A DNA stretch of 64,000 nt from Serinus canaria (lineage: Eukaryota; Chordata; Aves; Passeriformes; Fringillidae), in the NCBI RefSeq assembly GCF_022539315.1, contig NC_066316.1:6587501-6651500 (forward strand), in the 5' to 3' direction. Of this stretch, positions 50,741 to 62,042 are shown piece after piece (within the stretch, counting starts at the first letter, position 1; each line of letters begins with the position of its first letter). The notes below the pieces were generated by a model, which did not search any database, was not told where the DNA came from, and saw only the letters and a program-made list of their open reading frames with translations. Made by a program: the position numbers and the translations under genes.

Positions 50741-53700
50741 CTGAGCACGAGGCTTCTGTAATGCAGAGCTCTGCCAAGACTTTTGGCTTTGGAGCTGATT
50801 GCCTGTGTGGTCTTTCTGGATGTGCTTGAAAGGCTGCCTTCTTCTGAGGCTGGGGAAGGTCTGTTTAAGGTGAGGTTTTTTGAGGTGTATGGGGTAGGAG
50901 TAAGGGCATGGATGGCATAATGATGAAGCTAATGGTCAAATTTGGCTTTAGGTGTGCAGTTATCAATATGATGGCAAACTGAAAGGGTGACATACATGGA
51001 ATTAAAGCTCCTGAAAAGGTTGGTGAGAAGGAGTGTCACAGGGAGGTCAGAAGAAGAGGAGCAGAAGGCTCTGGGTTGTCATTATTGGTTAGATTGGCTT
51101 TCAAAGCCTGTTGGGTATGGAGTGAGTACCTGATGTCTCCATTATGAGCTCACACTGCTGCAGCAGCAGGTGTTGGTTGTGAGTGTCCAGGTCTGCTCCA
51201 GTAAACCAGATTTCTCTGGAGACCTCAGAGACACTCTGTGGCAGCAACCTCCTCTGAAGGAGAAACCCTTAATATTTGTAATTACAAAGTGCAGTCAGGA
51301 CATCCACAGACAGAAGTAAGTAAGGGTCATCCACAGACAGAAGGTCTGGTGGCAGTAGATTGGTGGCAGCTACCTCAGTGCTGTGGTTCAGGTCTGCCTC
51401 AGAAATAAGGACCCACATAATAATATCAAAGACCAGCTTCAATTTCACTTTCTTCTCCTTCAAGACTAATTTCAAAATAAATGTGTAGGGATGCTACTTA
51501 TTTCCTGATCATTGATAAAAGTTATTGCAATGAAGGATAGCTATTTCTGCTCTTAGTCTAAAACATTCTTCTGAAGATCAAATATTTCTAATGTGTCTTG
51601 AAAAAGAAGTTTATTAGCTAGAGAAACAGTGCAAAATCTCAGCTATGCTTAAAATGTAATCTGTGCCACATCAGTGCTAATCACTCAGTGCTATGTGGCA
51701 CGATGTCTTTAATCACCTATGAGAACTTTCAGGAGCTGTTAACATTTTCTTTCATTTGTATAGCAATGTCATTCTCTGCTTTTTGAGGAAAGAATAACCC
51801 TCTGTTGGCTTATGCAAATAAATAATCTCTTACTGCACTTGAAAAAGAATGATTCCCAAAGGAAGATGAGTGGCAAATCAAACTGGCTACAAATGAAAGT
51901 AACCTCTCAGACCAGAGTTACAAATGTTTTATTCAGATGAACAAAGCATCTTTATTTTTGCACTTTAATCTATTTTCCTTTCACTTTTTTCTAAATAGTA
52001 CTGTCATTCTGAAACGACACAAGGATTGATAGTTAAATTACTGTTGCCTAATTTACCTCATTGCTCCTCTGCAGACAGTGTTTGATAGAAAGTTCAAGTC
52101 TTTTGATGGGTATCACTAACATGGAATTTTTAAATTTTGGGGCAACGTATTTCAGTTTTTGACAAAAATGTAAGCAGTTTGATACTCGGCTGATTATTAT
52201 TTCAAAAAGAGATGCTTAAGATTTGCAAAAGAATCAAGTGTTTTGGTTTTAATTAGTTAAAGGATTATATATTTGGTGCATCCCAACATGATAAATTTCC
52301 CCCAAGTCACCTCTGTAGCTGCTTATTTTAAATTCTGGATGTTGCCTTCATGTGGTTAGCTTTTGCAATCAGTGTATTTGAAGTTCGCTGAAGTTTTTCT
52401 TCTCTGTCATTCTGCCATGAATTATCTGGTGAGCAGTGTTTTGTAAGCATTGATGTAGTATTGTCATATTTGAACATTGTAAGAATGTCATTTTTATGGT
52501 TAGATTAAAAAGACTCATTTTTTAGCAAAAGTCTTCCAGGTAAGCCAATATGTTTCAGTGAAACTGCCCCCAACCAGCTGTCATGGGTTATACAGCAGTA
52601 TTTATATCTGCAGGACTGATGGGGAAAGTTTAATCAGAAAGGAAAAATGAAGCAGGGAAATTCTGTATTGTTTTTTGCCAATTTCCAGGGCTGACTGAGA
52701 GAGAATTGGCTGCTTTTGACTGTAAGCATGAGCTTTTCTGTTTGTTCCTTCCCTGAACCTGCCTTTGCTGAGTGCATTGGATTGCTGTGTCTCTGCCAAC
52801 ACTGCATGTGTTTCCATGTTCAGGAGGATTTCTGATGATGCAGCTCCTGCTGCCAGAAGTGCAGCCAATGGACTGATGCTCCCAAGGTCATCTGTAACGT
52901 GCATGGGTGTTATTTCCTTGCTGTGTTCACAGCCATCCCAGGAAATGGAGCTGCCTTGGATTTTTGGCTTTGGCCAGAGCTTCAGACAAATCTGCCTCTT
53001 CACTTAAAGCTGGGGAAATGGAAAGCTGATGCATGGAGGGGAAAAAGAAGCAGAAATAATGCAGTTTGTATGGCTGATGGCTTTAATTAAAATCCCAGTG
53101 CAAAGTTTACCAAATACACACTTAACAGTTTATGCTAAGGTTTAGTAAAAGCTTGTTTAAGTGCTCACTTGTTAAGCAGTTGTTTTTTTAGGCAAAGGAT
53201 AGTTGATGCTGGCAGTATAGAAGATTCATTTGTATCTCTGGATTGCAGTTAGCACCATTCCTATGCTGTTGCTTTTATTGGTTTTATAATATTCTGATGC
53301 CAAGCAAAGGAAACACTAAATATAATGAGGCAATTTTAAAAGTGTTTGAAAACAATAGAAATTCCTGTAAATTAAAATCACTTTTCTGTAAAGCAGAAGA
53401 TGAAGGTCCCCTTCATTTATACATGTTGGTATATTATATGTGTGAATGTATCTTTATCAAGAGAGCACCTGCATTTTTTTTCTACAAAGGCTCCTATAAA
53501 TGAGTATTTTTTCCATTTTTTTTTTTTAAATACAAGTTACTTTTTTATTTGAACATACAGAGGGGGCAAGCTTTGTGCTTAGTTTTGTGAGAATGGAAGC
53601 TGATACCAAAATCGTTGTAGTCATCTGGTCTGATTTTTTTATGCCTCTTCTGTGCAACCTAGGAAGTGTTTGGGCTGGATTCCCCTGAGGTACCAAGTCA

Positions 53701-54084
53701 TGTGGTGCAGGCAGCCCTGTTGACATTAGCTGCTCCATAAAAGAGAGCTTTATATTTGTCTACATGCTCCCAGTGGGTTGCAGATATTATACAAGGAACA
53801 GCCTCCTCAGCAGGACACCCAGACACTGGCAGTCGTGTTTATCTCAATGGTCTTTTGACTACAGCCCCTCTGAGAATCCAGATAAAGCCTCATGTGTCAT
53901 ATGAACCTTTTGTCCAGAGAGCCCAGAAAGTGAAAACTGATTGAAGTCCCCAGGGTGGGTCTATAGGTAGCTGGGGAGATGTAACCAGACAGCTGTAGGC
54001 TGTGTATTGATTTCTCTCTGCTTTAAATTCAGGACCTCTGACTGTGCTATCACCCAGTCAGCAGTACAGAAGGACCATGACCTT
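50741..54084. other. Unique non-coding DNA
   Basis: No recognisable gene. A 16-base direct repeat (CATCCACAGACAGAAG) occurs at about 51300 and 51330. The 133-codon minus-strand frame at 52602-53003 shows no family resemblance. A T run sits near 53516-53527. Confidence 0.5.
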
Positions 54085-54145
54085 GTTCTTGCTGAAGTCA
54101 ATGGCAGTTTTGCTGTTGGATTCAACAAGAGGCCAAGTCTGAGGT
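54085..54145 (+). repeat. Ancient amniote interspersed repeat remnant
   Basis: 'TGAAGTCAATGGCAGTTTTG' followed by 'CTGTTGGATTCAACAAGAGG' resembles a widespread old amniote repeat in which GAAGTCAATGG…TTTGCC is followed by an ATTCAATGG-type stretch. I recall this word from reptile and bird genomes but cannot name the family with certainty. It is short and diverged. Confidence 0.4.
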
Positions 54146-55787
54146 GAGAGCTAGCTGCAGCTCTTTAAGTGAAAACACCTAACAAGTTTTATTTCTTTGG
54201 GGTACTATTTAACTCTTTCAGTTTCTCTCTGACACCTACACAGAAAAGAGAGTTCTTCCCTGGAGAGTTCATTGCAAGACTCGTGTTGAAGTTTTAAACT
54301 GCTGCACAACATCACTCCGCTCCTCTTGTAAGGATTTTATTAATTACCATTATTATTTTATGTGTAACAAGTGAAGGATGAAGAGAAACTGTAGGATTTA
54401 GTGAAAGCTTTTGTCCCAACAGCATAGTATTAGTTGTGGTTTTACAGATGGTGAGCACTGATGGTTGTTTAATATTCCTGATAATCAGGTCCATCACTCT
54501 GGCAAAGAAGGTAAGTATCCAGATGAATCAGAGGTAAGACACTGGAGAAATGCATCAAGACCAGAAATCATTTTCTGAAGAGGGCTTTAAAAATGTTTTT
54601 CCTTTATGAGTACAGGCTGACTTCCAGAGATTTCTCCCTATAATCCTGGGGAAACATCTTAATCAGTTAACATGGGAGTTCTCCCATACAACACTGCAGG
54701 CACCTGTTTAGAAGCAAGAACCAAAAATTATTTTTTTCCCCTGATAAACCCCTGGCAGAGATACAATCTCCTTGAGAGAGGAGCTGAGAGCTGATCAGGT
54801 ATATTAATATTTCTCTAGCTATACTGGCACTTACACATGAAGGGTCCAAAATATGCCACCTGAGAACTGACAGCATTAAGAGCAGGATGTTTATAAGGAG
54901 ATCACGGAAAACCAAGGTCCTCACCTGTTGCATTGCACGAGTTAATTTAGTTGTTTTGCACTGGGCTGTTGGAGATTTGCACAGAGTAGTCTTTATATTG
55001 CACTGAATAGTTTATGTTATATCACATGGTTTGTTCTTAGCCCTCTCTTACACTTACCCTGTTGGTACGAGGCTGGGGCTATGTATGACTGCCTCTCTGA
55101 CTAAGGTGCACAGTTCCAATCACACTATATCACAGTTCATGTCACATTTATATGGGTTTTTTAGATGAAATTCATACTTTGATAGTCTGTCTTTATTTGG
55201 CTGTATGCAGGCTTCCTTTCTGAGTTTATAAGGTGGAATACACAATCTTCTCTGTATCTTGCTTCACTTTGGTGTCATTTGGTTACTCAGCTCATTCCAT
55301 CTATTGGCTTCACATCCAATTAGGGCAGCTTCTCAGTGAGCAACCATCTTCTGTGATTGAATACCCCTTTGTGGAGCTTGGCTCAGGAACTTCTGCAGTT
55401 TTTTAGTATAACTCTGGAGAAAAACTAGATAGAAGTCAGTGTCCTTTCCCCATGTAGTCTGTTCATTTGGTTTGTATTTTGAAGATAGCTTGTCAGAAGG
55501 ACTAGAACTTGATTTTAACAAAAATTAAATGGGAGGGGGGAAGGCAGGTCCCAGGACTGTGCTGTGCCAAAATGCTAGTATTTCATATTCTAAATAGTTT
55601 GCTTTAATCACTTTTGCTTTTACTCAGAAGGACTGAGGAAAACATGAACAAGTGTTATATCCTGGTTCTGCTATGACCTCATAACTAGTTGATGCTCTCT
55701 TTTTTCTTTCCTTACTCTTCCTGGTGTTTTGAAGGAGGTGAATACCATTCCAGTGTATCACTTATTGGAGGAAGTCAGCAGGTGTAT
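54146..55787. other. Unique non-coding DNA
   Basis: I see no gene or repeat in this interval. Confidence 0.5.
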
Positions 55788-55850
55788 GCTAAGTGGCTTG
55801 CCCAAGACATGCAACCTGTCTGTGCTAAAGGCTTGAACAATAACTGGATT
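55788..55850 (+). repeat. MIR/CORE-SINE-like remnant (tentative)
   Basis: 'CTAAGTGGCTTGCCCAAGAC' followed by 'ATGCAACCTGTCTGTGC' recalls the 'AAGTGACTTGCCCAAGGTCA' portion of MIR-type ancient SINEs. Only about 60 bases can be aligned by eye. The tRNA-related head was not found. Confidence 0.35.
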
Positions 55851-58059
55851 GTCTTGTGTTCTTTATTGCATACATTTGTGAGAAGTACTTTGTAAGCTGC
55901 TTGAAAGGAAATGCAGGGAGGAAGGGTCTTACAGGCTTGTTTATCCACAATACTTGCCTTTTGAATACTAATTTTTCAAGTTCTCATGAATGAAAGAGAA
56001 AAGAATTAATAAAGTAACCTTGTAAAAAATAATTTTCCAGTTTTTGAAAGAAATGGAAAGTCCATTCTGAAAAATTCTGGCTGTTCAGAAAACCATTTCA
56101 GTTTCAGCAGCTGTCTCTGATCCACAGCTTTCCAGTTTTGCTTTAAGGATGTGAAGTTATTGACAGTCCCACACATCCGTGAAAGGATAAGTAAATGAAT
56201 TGTTATTAAGGAGTGTTGAAAGAAGTGATTGTCATTGAAGAGTTAGGAAAATGTTCATGTTAGGATTGACAAGGAGGTAATTATACTTCAGTAGCTTTGT
56301 ATTCAATTGATGTTTACTGGCAGGAAATCTGGAAAGTATTTCAGAGGCCTATAGCCTGCCTCCTCATTATTTACATTTTCTGTCTCTTCACTGTTCTCTG
56401 GTCCTCTTTGCCCCTTTCATCTATGCATACTTGTGCTGCAACCCTCTTTCTCCTTTCACTGGATGTAAAAAGATTTTTTTAATTCCAATTAGAGCTGAAT
56501 TCAGTTCACTGGAATTCATTATTAAATATGAAAACCATATGGGCCCTATTCTTACATTTCATGGACTTTCTGTGCCTTTTGTTACCTGTGTCAGGGGGAC
56601 AGTTCTCTGTTTAAATTATGAGATGTTGGGGTCCTCTCCTCTCAAATGCCTGGGTGTTTTTAAAGCACTGCTCAGAAAACTGCTAGCCCTGGGCTTACTT
56701 CCCACAAGGAGCTGAAAATAGCAGAGGGAGGAATGACTGGGGGCTCAGTGTGATGGGTTTGGGTTTATTTATTGGTTAAAGTATTTCACAACTGAAGTTT
56801 GACATGACTGGGAAGATGCATGTACCACCTGGTCTAAAGCTGGAGGCTCTGACAGGTCAAGAATCTTCCCATGTCCTGTCCCTGTGTGCCCAGGAATTCA
56901 TGCCATTACCTAGGAGGATGGACATCTTTGTAGCATTGTGTGAATGGAAAGGTTTTTCTTCCCAGAGCCATCTAAATATTCTTCTGTTGGAGGTTTTGGG
57001 GTCTTGCAGCTGCAAGATGTTTTTGGGCCAGCACCAATAGCAAAGGAATTGGAGTTTTATGTATTTCACACCAGTCCTGCCAGCCTATTTATGGATGAAT
57101 TGCAGCAGTCGAATCTTGCTTCTACAGTGCCTGGGCAGAAGATGCAGGTAATTGTCTCACTGTTTATCATACCAAGAAAATGATGTACTTGCTGTGGTAC
57201 AGCACTCCTTTCTGGGCATCTGAAGGGCAGTGGGAATGACCCTGTGGCCAACAGCCTCTTCACATGAGGGACCTTCTCTGCCTGCTCTCCAAAGCACAGC
57301 TGCTTGGGCAGAAGAGGCCCAAAAGATGCAGAATGTTTGAAAGCTTCAGACCAGTTCTTGACAGAGACACCTTCCCATGGCAGCTGCTGCTGGGGTTGTT
57401 TTTGGCAAGGGGAGGGAAGGGCTGCTGCATTGCTGTGCTCTCCTCCACCCAGTCATTCAAGGGCTCCTGCCTGTGCTGGGACAGGACCTGTTTTTTCTCT
57501 CAATGCAGAGCAGCTTCCATTTCCTGCTTTAGTGATACCAGATCTTACCTTTTCCCTCAGAGTGCCAAGAATGAGCAGCATGGTTGGGTTTGGTATTTAT
57601 TTAGTACCAGCACTGCAGAGATCATGGAGGTAAAGCTTTCTGACTCCTGAGGCACTGAATCCTCTTTAATGTGCATCTCTGTTGACAGAGGTTGGTTCTT
57701 GCTGCATCAGGGCTGGTGAATGCAGGAGATGATGTCCTTGGCCTTTAGGAACTGGGGTATGAAAAACAAATGCTGGACCATGCTGAGCACCTCCTATATC
57801 TGTCAGAGGTGCCAGCAGCTCTCCATAACTGGCCTTAGCAAAACAATCAGCTGGCAATTTACCAACAGAAATAGCTGCACTGCTGATTTTTAGAGGTGCT
57901 CAGCACCATCTGCTCTCACAGGACTCACCCTACTGAAGAGAAGGTTAAGTGGCTATTTAATCATGGTCTGTAAGTACCCACTGAGGGATAAGATGTCAGG
58001 AGCAGAGGACTCTTTAGCTAGCAGGCAAAGCCACAGGATCCAGCAGCTGAGAGTTGAAG
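55851..58059. other. Unique non-coding DNA, GC-richer at 57240-57700
   Basis: No gene was recognised. The 128- and 109-codon overlapping frames at 57264-57650 lie in a GC-richer patch and show no motif I know. No repeat was identified. Confidence 0.5.
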
Positions 58060-58295
58060 TCAGCAAAGATCAAACGGGAAGTGCAAGGCGTATTTTTAAG
58101 AGAGGGTAATTAGTCCTTGGAACAACTTGCTGGTGGATGTGGTGAAGCTGTCTATCACTGTGAGCATTTAAATTGCATCTTACACTCTATTGCCATCACA
58201 AGTAGTTGGGCTAGACAGAGTGGCTTGGCAGGGAGGAATACTGTGACCTGCATCGTGCAGGAGGTCACTCAAGATGAAAAAGTAACCCCTCTGTC
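58060..58295 (+). mobile_element. Ancient CR1/L3-like LINE 3' end
   Basis: The order 'TTTTTAAGAGAGGGTAATTA', 'CCTTGGAACAACTTGCTGG', 'CTGTCTATCACTGTGAGCAT', 'AGTAGTTGGGCTAGACAG', 'ACTGTGACCTGCATCGTGCA' and 'GGAGGTCACTCAAGATGA' follows the 3' region of old amniote CR1/L3-type LINEs. Those read 'GGTAATTAACCATTGGAAC', '…CCATCACTGG…TTTAAAT', then 'GCCTGTGTTATGCAGGAGG'. It is heavily diverged and much older than the CR1 copies elsewhere in the window. No coding sequence remains. Confidence 0.8.
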
Positions 58296-59969
58296 TGTAA
58301 AGCAATCCACCTGGAGTCCAGGATGCTTCACAGAACCCAACATGTGAAGGGGATTCCTTACAGCACCTCTCCAACTTTCACAATTGTCATTCCCTGGTGA
58401 GCCACAAAAGTCTCTTTGTGTGCAGAGGATGCATAAGCCCTGTGGACTGACAGTTGCATTACTGAGCTGGGGATAAAACTTTAGGTGCTTGGTCTGTGTC
58501 AAGCAGGGCAAGCTTTTTCACTGAAAGTTGTAGAATTAGACAAGGTACAGTCTGCCCCATCTTGGCGACTCACCTGTTGACTCAAACACTTTAGGTCTGT
58601 CCCTGAAAGCTATTTGAAAAAGTGTCTCTATGAAATGCTTCAGCTCCAATTAAATGTGATATTTTAATTAAAATTTTCTGTTAGATCATGTGATCAGGAC
58701 CTGTGAAAATCGGCTTTGAGCAAAGAGGAAATGAAACAATTCCGCCATGGTTCAGGCTGGAAGGACTTTTCCTGTAACATTGAAGAAATAATGCCACTCT
58801 GAAAGTAGAGAATTAACCATGGCAATCTTCTTGAGGGCTAGGGGGAGATGTTTTGTTGTGGATTCAAAAGAGAGAGGCCAGCTGGGGCAGGCAGTGAAAG
58901 GTCTTTGAGTTGCACTGTGAATAAAGATGCTGAGGATCACGGGAGAGAGGCAGCAAAGGAGAAAGGGCAAGTGTTGTGCTTGCTGCCCAGGCACGCTCCC
59001 CAGCTGGGATCACTGGATGTGGCTTATCAGGCTGTGCCACAGATGGGATCAGATCTGCCTGTGCTCATGTCCATGCAGGAAGCAGAGCCAGAGCTGGAGG
59101 ACAGAAGGAAAGGCTGAGATTGTGCCTTCTTGCTCCCAGTGTATGGGATGCTCTACAATAAATTAATGATATGTGACTGCTGGACTCCACCTAAGTGCTT
59201 AGGCTTGTGTGTTCTGTAGGGTGTTTGTAGGAGGTGATTGCCTAGGTTTTGCTTTATTTGATGGGTTTTGGATTGCTTTCCTGATGTTGAGAAAGCATCC
59301 AGAATCTGAACTCTCTGAACACATAGCAGGAAGGATGGCTCTGCTGGCAGCGTGTGTTAGCTCTTCTGTTATGACAGTGGTCACCCTACAGATAACAGCC
59401 TTTTTCTGATGGTGTGTTTGTCCCCATATCTGAAACTGAAATCTTGGTTCACACAACTGGAACTTCAATCAGATCCACTTGATGGGGCAGCATTGCCCAG
59501 GCTCTAGTAATGCACCAGACACATAAACTCAATTCCAAGACAAGTTGAAAAGAAAAAGATGAATCTGAGTTCCTCAGCATTTTGAGTCAGTCACTGCTGT
59601 GTGCTGCCCATGGAGGGCTTAACTCCACTGGAAAAGCTTTTCCTTATCAGTGTTGTCACAGAGCACAGGGGTTTGCTTTAAAGCTTCTAAGGAAAGTCAA
59701 GAGGTTTTAGAGATGTAAGCTTTCCCTGGAATCCACTGTCACTTGTGTGCTTCACTGTTAATACTAATAAGTTAATACTTTATATGCCTGGAAACAAATG
59801 CTTTTTCATTAATACTGAGAAGGTCTGGAGGCTATTTGATTTGTATGCTTGCTTGATGAAATTACAGTCTCTTGGTGGTCAAAAGGATGTTACATGGTAA
59901 TTTACACGACAGGGCAAGTCGGAGAGCAGTTTTAGCTGACACGCCTGGTAAAATGTGCAGCAGTTACAA
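58296..59969. other. Unique non-coding DNA upstream of the inverted repeat
   Basis: No gene was recognised. A 14-base palindrome ATTTTAATTAAAAT lies at 58661-58674. The last 90 bases (59880-59969) keep a few CpGs (for example CACGAC, GTCGG, CACGCC) directly before the inverted repeat. Confidence 0.5.
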
Positions 59970-60182
59970 TATTTTTGGTTCCTTAATTTGTCTCTGAGGT
60001 ATTACACGAGTTTTGATTTTGCACAGGCAGTTTAGAAGTGAAATGTTTAGATTTAGCCTTTTGAATCTTTTAGTATGCTATTTTTTTTTTCCTGCATAAT
60101 TTTAAGCGTGGCTGAAGTCATTGATAAACTTTACAAAACAATTTAGAAACTTGATGTGGAAGGAAAGTATAGCCCTCAATAG
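59970..60182 (+). repeat. Long inverted repeat, left arm
   Basis: This arm of 213 bases is the reverse complement of 60234-60448. From 59970 to 60071 the match is perfect (102 bases, starting TATTTTTGGTTCC). From 60072 to 60182 there are 11 substitutions (8 transitions) and 3 single-base indels. Flanking bases outside 59970 and 60448 do not match. No transposase, terminal motif or target duplication was seen. I do not recognise the arm as a known transposon. Confidence 0.95.
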
Positions 60183-60233
60183 GTGAGTGATGTTGTCTAT
60201 CACTGTAAGGATTTAAATAGCATCTTACACTAG
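60183..60233 (+). mobile_element. Spacer of the inverted repeat: CR1/L3-like fragment
   Basis: The spacer is 51 bases. Its 60193-60231 portion matches 58148-58186 at 35 of 39 positions without gaps (shared words TGTCTATCACTGT, ATTTAAAT, GCATCTTACACT). The 58-kb copy lies inside an ancient CR1/L3-like 3' end, so this fragment has the same origin or is a local copy of it. It would form the loop if the arms paired. Confidence 0.75.
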
Positions 60234-60448
60234 CCTTATTGAGAGCTATACTTTCCTTCCACATCAAGTTTTTAAATCGTTTTTTAAAGTTTATCAATGA
60301 CTTCAGCCACATTTAAAGTATACAGGGAAAAAAAAAATTGCGTACCAAAAGATTCAAAAGGCTAAATCTAAACATTTCACTTCTAAACTGCCTGTGCAAA
60401 ATCAAAACTCGTGTAATACCTCAGAGACAAATTAAGGAACCAAAAATA
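60234..60448 (-). repeat. Long inverted repeat, right arm
   Basis: This arm of 215 bases is the partner of 59970-60182. The distal half (60347-60448) is identical to the complement of the left arm. The proximal half (60234-60346) holds all the differences, including the length change by a 10-base A run at 60328-60337. An RNA from either strand across both arms could fold into a stem of more than 200 base pairs. Confidence 0.95.
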
Positions 60449-61980
60449 GCTTTTGATACAAGATTTGTCCTGTGATATTCAGAGAGGAATCACCAGTGTC
60501 CATGCATCATGGGAAAACGCTGTTGTGCACTCTATGTCCACTTTGAGCTAAATTTTGCCAAATCTGGCTTGTTTTGTTTTGTTTTGAGAAGGAACAGCCA
60601 TATAACTTAGCAGCACACTGGTTTGCCCCCTTGTTGAACACAGCCTGACCTTATTGAATGAGATGTGACAAGTGTAACAAGGTATAGCAATAACAGAAGA
60701 TCAGAACAAGTGCATTCGCAGCTCGGGCTGGAAGTCCCCAAAGACATCTGCAGTTCTTCCATCCCCCTTTCACAAACAAATATTAGAATAAATTGTCCAA
60801 ATAAAGTGTGCCAAGGGGAAGGGGGCCATGTTCTTCTTCAAGAAGAAGAATATGCACTCAGTTGCAGTCGGGTAATCACAAGTAATTTGGACTAGCATCT
60901 GGCGTTTTATGTCTGTGGGCTTCATCTGCAGCTATTATCATCAGGGGACTGGGGTGGAGAGGGAAGGAGGGAGGAAGGACCAGATTTGATTGGTTTCTGT
61001 GTTTTGGCTAGGACGATTTCAACTTTGTGAGAGTCATCTGCTTTATTTCACAGAAACAAAAAGCAGATGGGGAAGAGGATATAAAGCAGAGAACAGTTAA
61101 GGTGCAAGGTTAACAGGAATAGCTGTGTCTGTTGTTGAGATACCTGCATATTTCTTTGAATAACATAATATATGCTTGAAAAAAGAGGTGTAGTAAGATT
61201 TGTATTCATTAGCAATAATGCAGTTGTAATTGTTCTATTATTGCCTTTGTACCACGTTAGCAGAAACAGATTTATGCTTGCTGACATACACTGAAAAGAA
61301 AAAAAGCTGGATCAGCAGTAATAGGATAAACGGATCCGTTTTGAAATATACGAAAAATATTAAAACACCGCCAGTAGCATCATTTAAGTGGGTGTTTCCA
61401 TTTTAAAGTTGACTGGGTGAGAGTTGCTTCTGCCAACAGAAGCTTGAGCAGACTGAACCCATCCCCTGTGAGACTCGTAGCTGGAATTGGTTTGCCTGAG
61501 TGCCCTGTGCCAGCTGTATCCAAAGTGTGAGGTGGACAGTCTGGGTGAACTCTGGGGGCTGGTGAAAGCTTTGCTGGTCTTACTTTGTGAGAATGTTCTC
61601 TGTTTTGGGAAAGAGAGAGAGAGAAAAGTATTTCTAGTCCTTTCAGTATCACAAGACCAAGCTGCTTTTTTAACTACATGAGTTAATTGAGAGAAAGCAG
61701 CTACAGTCGTGCTCTCTTCTGTTGCCAGGCCAAGTACAGCACTGGAGTGACTCAAAGCAATAAACTGCCAGTGTGGTCATAATGCAGGTTTGAATAATTT
61801 GCACATTCATTTGGGAAAGATCCTTTGGATCTCCCATGTAAAGCCCTGGGTATTCTTGCAGCTTTAAATACAATTTGAAGGCGTTCAGAATATCAGCATT
61901 TCACAAACAGTGAAATAACCAGTAAACAAATTGTAAACAAATACTGGGGTTTATTTTTTCTGAGTAGGTGATATGTAATG
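60449..61980. other. Unique non-coding DNA downstream of the inverted repeat
   Basis: No gene was recognised. The 123- and 90-codon minus frames at 61380-61755 match nothing I know. A CpG-containing palindrome lies at 61328-61341. Confidence 0.5.
61328..61341. promoter_or_regulatory. 14-base palindrome with paired MYB-type cores
   Basis: AAACGGATCCGTTT is perfectly self-complementary. It presents AACGG on both strands, the core bound by MYB-family proteins. Two more CpGs follow within 40 bases (61352, 61370). Motif evidence only. Confidence 0.2.
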
Positions 61981-62042
61981 CTGCCATTTCTGGAAGTGTC
62001 CAAGATCAGGCTGGATGGGACTTTGAGCAACCTAGTCTAGCT
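61981..62042 (+). mobile_element. CR1 LINE internal 3' fragment
   Basis: 'TGCCATTTCTGGAAGTGTCC', 'AAGATCAGGCTGGATGGGAC' and 'TTTGAGCAACCTAGTCTAG' match the CR1 segment about 80-150 bases from the LINE 3' end. The terminal part is missing, so the copy is truncated at both ends or too decayed to follow beyond 62042. Confidence 0.85.

Noticed and set aside
52602..53003. Minus-strand open frame of 133 codons
   Set aside because: No motif or family resemblance, and no splice or promoter context.
58661..58674. Palindrome ATTTTAATTAAAAT
   Set aside because: Only A and T are involved, so it is expected by chance in AT-rich DNA.
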